Source: Planctomycetota bacterium | GTDB lineage: Bacteria > Planctomycetota > UBA1135 > GCA-002686595 | Direction of reading: 5' to 3' | Assembly (NCBI GenBank): GCA_016714045.1 | Contig: JADJNY010000008.1 | Coordinates: forward strand, 62,001-126,000 | Length of the DNA stretch: 64,000 nt | Position numbers and translations under genes: made by a program | In this document: one piece after another, positions 26,365 through 34,944 of the stretch | How positions within the stretch are numbered: the first letter of the stretch is position 1 | Layout of the letters: each line of letters begins with the position of its first letter | Notes under the pieces: model-generated | What the model saw: the letters and a program-made list of their open reading frames with translations, nothing else | Database searches by the model: none | Told to the model about the DNA's origin: nothing

Positions 26365-27347
26365 AGCTCCGATCGTCCCTCCGCGCCTTGGCCGCCGCGC
26401 TCGTCGCGAGCGCGTGCTCGATCGTGCCCGCGACCGTGCCCGCGGACGCACCGCCGCTCCACGACCTCGAGGAGCCGCTCGCGCTCGCAGCGGAACCCGC
26501 CGACGAAGCAGCCCGCGTCGCACTCCCCGCGGGCTCGTTCAGCGGGCTCGAGCTCGCCGAGGCGCGCGCAACGCTGGAGGAGATGGTCGACGGCGGCGCC
26601 GCGGCCGGCGTCGAGGTCCTGCGCGTCGTCGAGAACTCGCCCGCGGACGTCGGGGGCGTCGAAGCCGGCGACCTGCTCGTCTCCGCGACGATCGGCGGGC
26701 GCACGCAGGCGCTCGCTTGGGCGAGCGAGTGGCGCGCGATCGAGCTCGCCGAGGCGCCGGGGACGCGCGTCGCGCTCGTGATCGACCGCGCCGCCGCGCG
26801 CAAGGACGTGGAGCTCGTGCTCGCGCCGCGCGCGCGCGCCGCGGCCCGCGTCGCGACGGAGCGCTGGCGCGAGGACGCGCGCGCGGGCGTCGTCGTGCGC
26901 ACCGCGACCGAGGTCGAAGCGCGTTCGGCGGGCCTCGCGCCCGGCGCGGGGGCCGTGGTCGTCGGTCTCGCGCGAACGAGCCCGTGGCGGCGAGCTGGCG
27001 TGCGCTTCGGCGACCTCGTCGCCGCCGTCGACGGCGCGCCGGTCGCGCACCCCGAGGTGCTGCTCTCCGCCGTCCGTGCCGGAGCGCGTCCGCTGCACCT
27101 CGGGATCGTGCGCGCGGGCGAGCGTCTCGAGCTCGACGCCCCGCTCTCGCAGCGCGAGCACGAGCTCACCGAGTTCTCGATCCCGCTCCTCTACTCCTAC
27201 GAGAACGACCGCGGGCACACGACGACGTCGGCGCTCTTCGGTCTGTACAAGTTCGAGCGCACGCGCGTCGCGTGGCGGCTGCGCCTCCTGTGGTTCGTCT
27301 CGTTCGCGGGCGGCGATGCCGACCGGCTCGAGGAGCTCGGCTCGTGA
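26361..27347 (+). CDS. PDZ-domain lipoprotein
   Basis: A 328-residue protein that overlaps the ABC gene as ATGA. The leader MKLRSSLRALAAALVASAC ends in a lipobox (VASAC, Cys19). Two PDZ-like domains are visible: residues ~75-155 (VEVLRVVENSPADVGGVEAG DLLVSATI) and ~165-255 (GAVVVGLARTSPWRRAGVRF; GDLVAAVDG). The C-terminus has SIPLLYSYENDRGHTTTSAL FGLYKFERT, a beta-rich stretch often seen in planctomycete secreted proteins. There is no protease domain. PDZ domains bind exposed C-termini, so an adaptor or retention role for the exported partner of the ABC protein or the VCBS proteins is plausible, but inferred. Confidence 0.82.
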   Translation: MKLRSSLRALAAALVASACSIVPATVPADAPPLHDLEEPLALAAEPADEAARVALPAGSFSGLELAEARATLEEMVDGGAAAGVEVLRVVENSPADVGGVEAGDLLVSATIGGRTQALAWASEWRAIELAEAPGTRVALVIDRAAARKDVELVLAPRARAAARVATERWREDARAGVVVRTATEVEARSAGLAPGAGAVVVGLARTSPWRRAGVRFGDLVAAVDGAPVAHPEVLLSAVRAGARPLHLGIVRAGERLELDAPLSQREHELTEFSIPLLYSYENDRGHTTTSALFGLYKFERTRVAWRLRLLWFVSFAGGDADRLEELGS

Positions 27348-28948
27348 TCGGCGCGTTCCTCGTCGGCGCGCTCGGCGCGTCGAGCCTCGTCGGCGATCCG
27401 GCCGGCGGCCCGAACGAGCTCGCGCGGATCGCGCGCGTGACGACGGCGGAGGGCTGGAGCGTGGGCGAGGTCGCGCTGCACGACCTCGACGGCGACGGCG
27501 AGGCGGACCTCTGCCTGTCGCTCTCGGGCCCCGGAGGCGCGCGGCGCCTCGAAGGTCGGACGAAGCGCAAGACCGGCGTCGCGTTCCAGGCCGCGCCGGA
27601 TCGCACCGTCGACCTGCCGCGCGACGTCGTCGCGTGGGCGCTCGCGGACGTGCACGCGGATCCCGGCGACGAGTTCGTGCTCTTCGGCCCGACCGCTGTG
27701 TTCGCCGTGCGCCCGGGCGCGCCCGAGGCGGAGCGCTTCGCGAAGCTCGCGACGGTCGAACTCCTGTGGCAGTCGCCCGAAGGCCATGCGTTCGGCTGGC
27801 AGGACGGCGTGCTCGACGTCGACGGGGACGGGCTCGACGACCTCGTCGTCCCCGGGCCCGGCTTCGAGCGCGTGCTCCTCCAGCGGCGCGACGCCGCGGG
27901 CAAGGCCGACTTCGCGCGCGCGTTCGACCTCGTCGTCGGCGAGACGCGCAGCGCCGCGGATGCGCGCGGGCTCGCCAAGGGGAAGGGCGAGGTGCGCCAG
28001 CCCGGCGGCAAGCGCAGTGTGTCCGTCTCCTTCGGTGGCGAGGGGTTCGAGATCGGCAGCGCGAAGCGCGCCGCGGGCACGTTGCTCGCGATCGACGACA
28101 GCGTCCCCGCGGGCCGCTTCCACGACTGGGACGGCGACGGCGACTCGGACGCGCTCTTCCTGCGCGACGACGCGCTCGTCGTCTTCCGGCAGGAGCCGCG
28201 CGGCACGTTTCCGTCGGCGCCGTCGCTCGTGCTCGACAGCCCCGTCGTGCGCGACCGCTCCCGCGCGCTCGACCTGTCGTTCGACGTCTGGTCGCGCGAC
28301 CTCGACCGCGACGGCCGCGTCGACGTCGTCGTCGCGGCGGGGGACCGGCGCTCGAAGGAGCCGCGCACGCAGGTGCAGACGTTTTTGCAGGCGCGCGGCG
28401 CGAGCGAGGCGTGGGACTCCGCGCGCTTCCCCTTGTTCGGGCCCGAGGGGACGCCGAGCGGACTGCTCGTGCTCGCCGGTCTGGGTCGGCTCGTCGAAGT
28501 CCGCGACGTCGACGGGGACGGGCGGGACGACCTCGTCGCGGTCGCGCTCAAGGCCGACCTGATCGACGAGCTGCGCGCGTCCGCGAGCGAGACGATCGAC
28601 ATGGAGCTCTATGTCTTCCGCGGCGCGCCGCTCGGCTTCGAGAAGAAGCCCGCGCTCGTGCGCCGCGTCGCGCTGCCGGCGTCGGGCGGAGACCGCACGG
28701 TCGCATTCGCGGGCGACGTCACGGGCGACGGCGTCGCCGAGCTCTTCGTGCGCGACGACGCGGAGCGTCTGCGCGTCCTGCTCGTGCGGCGCGGCAAAGC
28801 CGGGGCGCTCGAACTCTCCGACCGGCCGATCTGGGAGCTGTCGCTCGAGCGCGACGCGCGCGTCGTGCTGCCCGAACGGCTCGGCGCGGGCTCCTGGGAT
28901 CTCTTCGCGTGGACCGCGGGAGGCGTCACGTGCGCGAGCTTCCGCTGA
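27344..28948 (+). CDS. VCBS/FG-GAP repeat secreted protein 1
   Basis: A 534-residue protein from a GTG that overlaps the PDZ gene as GTGA. A short hydrophobic leader (MIGAFLVGALGASSLVG) serves as signal. Acidic calcium-loop repeats run throughout: HDLDGDGEADLCLSLSG, LDVDGDGLDDLVVPGPG, HDWDGDGDSDALFL, RDLDRDGRVDVVVAAGD, RDVDGDGRDDLVAVAL, GDVTGDGVAELFVRDD. The spacing fits a seven-bladed propeller of the integrin-alpha/VCBS kind. No enzyme motif is seen. It sits between the PDZ lipoprotein and a second VCBS gene, which suggests a surface complex. Confidence 0.85.
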   Translation: MIGAFLVGALGASSLVGDPAGGPNELARIARVTTAEGWSVGEVALHDLDGDGEADLCLSLSGPGGARRLEGRTKRKTGVAFQAAPDRTVDLPRDVVAWALADVHADPGDEFVLFGPTAVFAVRPGAPEAERFAKLATVELLWQSPEGHAFGWQDGVLDVDGDGLDDLVVPGPGFERVLLQRRDAAGKADFARAFDLVVGETRSAADARGLAKGKGEVRQPGGKRSVSVSFGGEGFEIGSAKRAAGTLLAIDDSVPAGRFHDWDGDGDSDALFLRDDALVVFRQEPRGTFPSAPSLVLDSPVVRDRSRALDLSFDVWSRDLDRDGRVDVVVAAGDRRSKEPRTQVQTFLQARGASEAWDSARFPLFGPEGTPSGLLVLAGLGRLVEVRDVDGDGRDDLVAVALKADLIDELRASASETIDMELYVFRGAPLGFEKKPALVRRVALPASGGDRTVAFAGDVTGDGVAELFVRDDAERLRVLLVRRGKAGALELSDRPIWELSLERDARVVLPERLGAGSWDLFAWTAGGVTCASFR

Positions 28949-30630
28949 TCCTCGCGGGCTTCCTCGCGCTCGCGAGCGCTGCGCCTGCGCAGAGCCCGCC
29001 CTCTCCGCTGGGCGTCGCCGTCCGGCCGGGCTTCCACACGCAGGTCGCGGTCGCCGCGCAACGCACGCAGGAGCTCGACGGCCGGCCGGGCGAGGAGCTG
29101 CTCGTGCTCGGCTTCGACGGCGAGGTGCGCGTGTGGACGATGGAGCCCGCGCGGGCTTCGTACGGGCCGGAGCCGCGTGGCGCGCTCGTGCTCCCCGATC
29201 CGCGGCACGCTCTGGTCGGCGTCGCGCGCGTGCTCGAGGACGAACCGCGTCCGTCGCTCGTCGTGGCGGACGCGCGCGGCGTGCACGCCTATCGATGGCA
29301 GGCGGAGGGCGGCTTCGGCGGCGAGCCGGTCGCGCTGCTCCCGCGCGCGCGCCAGCGATTGCGGCTCGAAGCGCCGAGCTTCGCGCCGATCGTCCAGGAC
29401 GTGAACGCGGACGGGCGCGACGACCTCGTGCTCCCGCGCGAGGGCGAGCTCGACGTCTGGATCCAGCGGGCCGCCGGCGCGGAGCCGAAGGCCGAGCGTT
29501 TCGTGCGCGCGACGTCGGTGAAGGTCGACGTGCAGCGCTCCTCGGCGCGTTCGGGCGATGAGCTCTCGGACGTGCTCTCCGCGCACCTCTCGATCCCGGA
29601 CCTCGCACTCTCCGACGTGAACGGCGACGGACGCGCGGACCTGCTCGTCGCGGACGGCGACAAGCGCGCGTGGCACCTCGTGCGCGCGGACGGAGTGATC
29701 CCGTCCGAGCCCGACGTGCGGCTCGACCTCGGGATCTTCAAGGACACGACGCCCGCCGCGGCGCTCGCGCCGGGCCGGACGCTCGCGGGCGGCGATGCGA
29801 CGCGCCTCGAGACGCGCGACCTCGACCTGGACGGCATCCCGGACTACGTCATCGCGCATCGGCGCAAGGTGTGGGCGTTCCCGGGCACGAAGGCCGGCCC
29901 GCAGTTCACCGAGCCGTCGACGATCCTGAAGGCCGCGGACGACGTGACGGCGCTCGCGCTCGTGCGGCTCGATGCGGACGAGCGCGCCGACCTGCTGCTC
30001 TTCAAGCTGCAGGTTCCGTCCATCGGCGAGATCCTGAAGGGCCTCGTGCGCGAGTGGAGCGTCGAAGTCGAGTGCGCGGGCTACGCGAACGAGGACGGGC
30101 GCAAGTTCGCGACCTCGCCCGCGTGGCGCAGCACGATCGAGGTGCGCCTCCCCGCGATCCTCGAGATCGCGAAGGACCCCGGCGCGATCCTCGAGCGCTT
30201 CGAAGCCGTCGGGAAGAAGTTCCGCGCGCCGGAGCTCGCCGACTTCGACGGCGACGGCGCGAGCGATGTCGCGCTCCTCGCGGAGGACGCGCTGGCGCTC
30301 GAACTGTGGCGCGGCGCCGGCGCGCGCGTTGCGCAGGGCCGCGAGGACGAAGCGCTGCTCAAGCAGATCCTGTTCGACGACGAGCAGAAGACGTGGGACC
30401 TGGAGCGCATGCTCGCGTGGATGGGCGGCTACGCGGAGCAGCGCGTCGCGCGCATCACGGGCGGTCGGCCGGCCGAAGCGCGTTTCCCGCTGCGGGACCA
30501 GGCCGAGGCGACGCTGCTCTCCGTGCGCGCGACCGACGTCGACGGCGACGGGCGGGCGGAGCTCCTGCTCGAGTACCTCGACCTCGCGCACGCGGGGCGG
30601 CGGCAGTACGACGTGCTCGTCGTGAAGTAG
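28930..30630 (+). CDS. VCBS/FG-GAP repeat secreted protein 2
   Basis: A 566-residue protein from GTG 28930, overlapping the end of the previous gene by 19 nt. The signal peptide is ELPLILAGFLALASAAPAQS, cleaved after AQ. Repeats include QDVNADGRDDLVLPREG, SDVNGDGRADLLVADGD, RDLDLDGIPDYVIAHRR, ADFDGDGASDVALLAED and TDVDGDGRAELLLEYLD. A non-repeat insertion near residues 350-400 (FKLQVPSIGEILKGLVREWS) is helical. It is probably a paralogue of the preceding protein. It is the last gene of the operon and converges on the prolyl oligopeptidase gene (82 nt apart). Confidence 0.85.
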   Translation: MRELPLILAGFLALASAAPAQSPPSPLGVAVRPGFHTQVAVAAQRTQELDGRPGEELLVLGFDGEVRVWTMEPARASYGPEPRGALVLPDPRHALVGVARVLEDEPRPSLVVADARGVHAYRWQAEGGFGGEPVALLPRARQRLRLEAPSFAPIVQDVNADGRDDLVLPREGELDVWIQRAAGAEPKAERFVRATSVKVDVQRSSARSGDELSDVLSAHLSIPDLALSDVNGDGRADLLVADGDKRAWHLVRADGVIPSEPDVRLDLGIFKDTTPAAALAPGRTLAGGDATRLETRDLDLDGIPDYVIAHRRKVWAFPGTKAGPQFTEPSTILKAADDVTALALVRLDADERADLLLFKLQVPSIGEILKGLVREWSVEVECAGYANEDGRKFATSPAWRSTIEVRLPAILEIAKDPGAILERFEAVGKKFRAPELADFDGDGASDVALLAEDALALELWRGAGARVAQGREDEALLKQILFDDEQKTWDLERMLAWMGGYAEQRVARITGGRPAEARFPLRDQAEATLLSVRATDVDGDGRAELLLEYLDLAHAGRRQYDVLVVK

Positions 30631-30712
30631 CGCGCTGGCGACGCTCGGGCCCGTTCGTCGACGCCGCTGGGCGCGTTGGCGCGCAGCTCCGCGGTGCGAC
30701 GTCGGGGGCGCG

Positions 30713-32884
30713 TCAGCGCGCGGCGGCGCGGCTCATCCCGAGTGCGCGCCAGAGGAACGCCCACTGGTCGGCGAGCTCATCGATCTTCATCGAGGTCGGT
30801 TTGCCCGCGCCGTGGCCCGCCTTGACGTCGACGCGGATCAGGATCGGCTGCGCGCAAGCCTGCGCCGCCTGCAGCGCCGCCGTGAACTTGTAGCTGTGCG
30901 CCGGGACGACGCGGTCGTCGTGATCGGCCGTCGTCACGAGCGTGGCTGGGTAGCACGCGCCCGCACGGACGTTGTGCAGCGGCGAGTAGGCGCGGAGCCA
31001 GTCGAACGCGGCGCGGCTCCGGCGCGCGCTCCCGTAGTCACTCTCCCAGGCCCAACCGATCGTGAACTGGTCGTAGCGCAGCATGTCGAGCACACCGACG
31101 CCCGGCAGCGCGCCGCCGAAGAGGTCGGGGCGCTGCGTCAAGCACGCTCCGACGAGCAGTCCGCCGTTCGAGTGGCCCTGGATCGCGAGCTTCGGCGCGG
31201 AGGTCCATCCGCGCGCGATCAGGAGCTCCGCGCACGCGATGAAGTCGTCGAAGACGTTCTGCTTCCGCTCCTGCGTGCCCGCGGCGTGCCAGTCGCGTCC
31301 GTATTCGCCGCCGCCACGCAGCACGGCGGAGGCGTACAGCGCGCCCTGGTCCATCCACGCGATCACGCCCGCGTTGAACGCAGGCGTGATCGAGACGTCG
31401 AAGCCGCCGTAGCCGTAGAGCAGACACGGCGTCGAGGCGCTCGGGGCGACGCTCTTCTTCCGCGTGACGAACAGCGGGACGCGCGTTCCGTCCCGGCTCG
31501 TCGCGAAGACCTGCTCCGTGACGTAGTCCGCGGGGTCGAACGCGGTCTTCGGGCTGCGCCAGACCGAGAGCGCGCGCGTCGCGACGTCGAGGCGCAGCAC
31601 TTCGGCGGCGCGCGCGAACGACGAGAACGAGACGTACACGTCGCCGTCGCGCGGACCGCCGGACAACCCGGCGACGGAACCGAGCGCTGGGAGCGCGACT
31701 TGGGCGCGCTGGCGCCCGACGAGCGCGTCGACGAACACGACCGAGTGCGCGTCCTCCAGGTACGCGGTCACGAGGCGTCCGCCGCAGAGGACGGCGCTCT
31801 GGAGCGTGCGTCCGGGGTCCGCGGGCAGCACCTCGCGCCAGCGCGCGCGCTCGGGCGCGGCCCGCTGGATCGCGATCACGCGCTTCGTCGGCGCGTCGAG
31901 GTCGGTCTTGAAGAAGAGCTCGTCGCCGGACTTCTCGATGAACTCGTACTCGGCGTCGAAACCGGTGACGAGCTCCACGACCGCGTCGTCGGGGCGCGCG
32001 AGGTTCTTCAGGAGCACTTGCGTGCGCGGATCCGTGCCCTTCGTGACCGTGATCACGAGCGTCGTGCCGTCGTCCGTGACGTAGCCGGAGAAGCCCCACT
32101 CGGGCTGGTCGGCGCGCGCGTGGACGAGGACGTCCGCGCTCTGCGGCGTGCCGAGCCGGTGGTAGCGCAACTCCTGCTTCACGAGCTTGACGTTGCCCGT
32201 CGTGTCGTGGTCGGGGAAGGTCGAGTAGTAGAAGCCCGCGGAGTCGGGGCTCCACGCGAGCCCGGAGAACTTGACCCACTCGACGCGGTCGGCGCGGTCC
32301 TGGCCCGTGCTCACGTCACGCACGCGGACCGTGGGCCAGTCGCTGCCGCCCTCGGAGACCTCGTACGCGAAGAGCGCTCCGTCGGGACTCGCGCGCGTCG
32401 AACCGACGGACGCCGTGCCGTCCTTGGAGAGCGTGTTCGGGTCGAGCAGTACGCGCGGAGGCGCGTCGACGCCGGCCGCGACCCAGTACACGGGCTGGTT
32501 CTGCAGCCCGTCGTTCTTCGCGAAGATCACGAGGCCGCCCTCGCGCGACGGCACGCCGTAGCGCTCGTAGTTCCAGAGCTGCGTCAGCCGCGCTTCGATC
32601 GCCTCGCGTTCGGGCACCGCGTCGATCCACGCGCGCGCGAGCGCGTTCTGCGCGTCGACCCACGCGCGGGTCTCGGGCGCGTCGGGGTCCTCGAGCCAGC
32701 GGTACGGATCCGTGACGCGCACGCCGTGGTAATCGTCGACGACGTCGGCGCGGCGCGCGACAGGGTACGCGAGCGCGGCGCGCTCGATCGGCGTGGACCG
32801 CGGGGCGGCGTCGGGTTCTGAGGAACAGGAGCTCACGAGGAAAAGGCTCGCGACGAGGACGGGGTGGATGCGGAGATGGAACAT
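30713..32884 (-). CDS. Secreted prolyl oligopeptidase (S9A), lipoprotein
   Basis: A 723-residue protein from the ATG at 32884; the leader MFHLRIHPVLVASLFLVSSC is a type II signal with lipobox VSSC. The N-terminal propeller opens with the family motif YHGVRVTDPYRWLEDPDAPE. The catalytic alpha/beta hydrolase has Ser in IQGHSNGGLLVGA, Asp in TTADHDDRVVPAHS and His in KAGHGAGKPTS; GGGEYGRDWHAAGT and KQNVFDDFIACAELL are also S9A-conserved. The enzyme cleaves short peptides after Pro. As a lipoprotein it would act outside the cytoplasm, with the amidase gene 239 nt upstream on the same strand. The triad is complete and the length normal. Confidence 0.94.
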   Translation of the reverse strand: MFHLRIHPVLVASLFLVSSCSSEPDAAPRSTPIERAALAYPVARRADVVDDYHGVRVTDPYRWLEDPDAPETRAWVDAQNALARAWIDAVPEREAIEARLTQLWNYERYGVPSREGGLVIFAKNDGLQNQPVYWVAAGVDAPPRVLLDPNTLSKDGTASVGSTRASPDGALFAYEVSEGGSDWPTVRVRDVSTGQDRADRVEWVKFSGLAWSPDSAGFYYSTFPDHDTTGNVKLVKQELRYHRLGTPQSADVLVHARADQPEWGFSGYVTDDGTTLVITVTKGTDPRTQVLLKNLARPDDAVVELVTGFDAEYEFIEKSGDELFFKTDLDAPTKRVIAIQRAAPERARWREVLPADPGRTLQSAVLCGGRLVTAYLEDAHSVVFVDALVGRQRAQVALPALGSVAGLSGGPRDGDVYVSFSSFARAAEVLRLDVATRALSVWRSPKTAFDPADYVTEQVFATSRDGTRVPLFVTRKKSVAPSASTPCLLYGYGGFDVSITPAFNAGVIAWMDQGALYASAVLRGGGEYGRDWHAAGTQERKQNVFDDFIACAELLIARGWTSAPKLAIQGHSNGGLLVGACLTQRPDLFGGALPGVGVLDMLRYDQFTIGWAWESDYGSARRSRAAFDWLRAYSPLHNVRAGACYPATLVTTADHDDRVVPAHSYKFTAALQAAQACAQPILIRVDVKAGHGAGKPTSMKIDELADQWAFLWRALGMSRAAAR

Positions 32885-33082
32885 GGATCGGCTCGCGGGG
32901 GCGGGGAGCGAGAGGCTCGGCGAAGGATCACGAAGCTCGTCTGCGTGCGGGAGCCTACTCACGGCGTGGCGCGCGAGCCATCCGCGCCGGACGAGCGCGG
33001 CGTGAGGGCCCCGCATGGAGGGACATGGGGTCGAGGAGTCGGGGCCGGGAAGGACGGAGTCGGGTGACCGGGGCGGGCCGCG

Positions 33083-33102
33083 GCGCCGGAGGGACCCGGC
33101 GC
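33083..33102 (-). terminator. Hairpin after the amidase gene
   Basis: A 7-bp G/C stem (GCGCCGG / CCGGCGC) with an AGGGAC loop, 22 nt past the amidase stop on the minus strand. No U-tract, so this is a weak call. Confidence 0.35.
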
Positions 33103-33123
33103 GCGACCAGGGGCGGGAGCTCG

Positions 33124-34779
33124 CTACTTCACCTTCCGCAGCGCCGCCTCGAGGGTCGGGTGTGCGCGGTGGAAGCCGCTCGCGCGCTGCCAGACGTCCG
33201 CGAGGCGCACGAGCTCCTCCTCGCGGTCGACGCGGCCCGTGAAGGTGATGCTGCGCGGCGCTCCGTCCTCGAGGGGCGCGCTCGAGGGGCACACGATCGC
33301 CGGGTGGCCGGTGAGGTTCGTCATCACGAGGCTCGCGTTGCCGAACGTCGGGTGCACGAACGCGCGGAGGTCGCCGAGGCGCGCGTCGAGCGCGCGCATC
33401 ACGCGCGTGCGCAGGCGCTGCGCACGCAGGTACTCGACGGCGGGGATCAGGCGCGCGGCGCGGAACGTGTTCGGCCAAGCCTGCGGCGCCTGCCACGCCA
33501 TCTGGTCGTCGCGTCCGTCGCGCGTGAGCGCGTCGAACGCGGTCGCGGCCTCGGCCGTGAGGATCACGAGGAGCGGCTCGAGCGGCACGTCGTCCGGCAG
33601 GTCGATCGGCACGAGCTCCACGCCGAGCGCGCGCAGCTCGTCGAGCACGTGCGCGTCGTCCCGCGCGCGCTCGAACGCTCCCGCGAGGTAGCCGACGCGC
33701 CAACCCCGCACGTCCCGCGCCGCCGCCTCGCGCGCGCGGAACGGCATGTAGCGCACCGCGGGATCGGCTCCATCGGGCCCGACGACCGCCTCGAGCACGA
33801 TCGACGCGTCGAGCACGCTGCGCGCGATCGGACCGACCTTGTCCATCGTCCACGAGAGGTTCATGCCGCCCGTGCGCGGGACGCGGCCGAAGCTCGGTCG
33901 GATTCCGGTGGCGCCGCACGCGGTGCACGGCGACACGATCGAGCCCAGGGTCTCGGTGCCGAGCGCGAACGGCAGCCCGCCCGCGGCGACGAGGCTCGCG
34001 GAGCCCGCGCTCGAGCCGCTCGAGCCCTTCTCCGGGTTCCACGGCGTGCGCGTGCGACCGCCGAACCACAGGTCGCCGTACGCGAACTCCCCGAGCGACG
34101 TCTTGCACACGAGCACGGCGCCCGCGGCGTCGAGGCGCGCGACGACGGTCGCGTCGCGCTCGATGCGCTGCGCCTCGTAGAGCTTCGAGCCCCACGTCGT
34201 CGGCGTGCCGGCGACCGCGAAGAGGTCCTTGGCGCCCCACGGGATCCCGTGGAGCAGGCCGCGCCAGCGGCCCTCCGCGAGCTCGCGGTCGAGGCGCTCC
34301 GCCTGCGCGAGCGCGCGCTCCTCCGTGACGTTCACGACGGCGTGGAGCTGCGCGTCGAGCCGCCGGACGCGCGCGAGCGTGCTCTTCGCGAGCTCGACGC
34401 ACGAGACCTTCCGCGCGCGGACCAGCGCCGCGAGCGTCGGGAGGTCGGCGAACGCGAGGTCGTCGAGGTCGGCGGGCCGTTCGGGCGCGGGAAGCGGCAC
34501 CGGGACGAGCGGGAGCGGCGCCGCGTCGACGTGCATGCCGGGCGGGCGCGGGTCGAACGTGAACGCGGGGTCGAGCTCGTTCTCGAGCGCGATCGGGAAG
34601 AGCGCCCGATACCCGCCCGCGAGCTCCAGCGCGTCCTTTTCGAGCAGCGCGAGCTCGGCGTCCGTGAACTCGAGCGCGGCGACGCGCGCGGCGGCGCGCA
34701 GCTCCTCCTTCCCGAAGACGGGCTGGGGGGGGGCCTGGAGGAACACGAGGGGGACGAGCGCGGCGAGGGGGAGGTACAT
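33124..34779 (-). CDS. Secreted amidase-signature-family enzyme
   Basis: A 551-residue protein from the ATG at 34779 (GGAGA 5 nt upstream) with signal MYLPLAALVPLVFLQA. The amidase signature is complete: Lys in LLHGIPWGAKDLFAVAGTPT, then the Gly/Ser-rich core EKGSSGSSAGSASLVAAGGL with cis-Ser and nucleophile Ser, followed by ALGTETLGSIVSPCTACGAT and GIRPSFGRVPRTGGMNLSW. The family hydrolyses amides using Ser-cisSer-Lys. An N-terminal extension of ~100 residues before the AS domain, plus the signal peptide, distinguishes it from GatA, so a secreted peptide-amide or similar hydrolase is more likely than tRNA amidation. No gatB or gatC is nearby. Confidence 0.92.
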   Translation of the reverse strand: MYLPLAALVPLVFLQAPPQPVFGKEELRAAARVAALEFTDAELALLEKDALELAGGYRALFPIALENELDPAFTFDPRPPGMHVDAAPLPLVPVPLPAPERPADLDDLAFADLPTLAALVRARKVSCVELAKSTLARVRRLDAQLHAVVNVTEERALAQAERLDRELAEGRWRGLLHGIPWGAKDLFAVAGTPTTWGSKLYEAQRIERDATVVARLDAAGAVLVCKTSLGEFAYGDLWFGGRTRTPWNPEKGSSGSSAGSASLVAAGGLPFALGTETLGSIVSPCTACGATGIRPSFGRVPRTGGMNLSWTMDKVGPIARSVLDASIVLEAVVGPDGADPAVRYMPFRAREAAARDVRGWRVGYLAGAFERARDDAHVLDELRALGVELVPIDLPDDVPLEPLLVILTAEAATAFDALTRDGRDDQMAWQAPQAWPNTFRAARLIPAVEYLRAQRLRTRVMRALDARLGDLRAFVHPTFGNASLVMTNLTGHPAIVCPSSAPLEDGAPRSITFTGRVDREEELVRLADVWQRASGFHRAHPTLEAALRKVK

Positions 34780-34944
34780 ACGGTCTCCGTTCGACGCGCA
34801 GGGTAGCGCACGACGCTGGCGCGGTCGTTCCCCGGTCGGCGCGCGACCGAGGACGCCGACGCGCCGTCGCGAACGCGGGTCCGGAGTTCCTGGCGCGCCG
34901 TCGTGGACCCGCACGTGGTCGAGTCGCTAGCGTGCGTCTCCGCG

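Noticed and set aside
33124..34779. GatA (Glu-tRNA amidotransferase subunit A).
   Set aside because: The protein has a signal peptide and a ~100-residue N-terminal extension, and gatB/gatC are absent.
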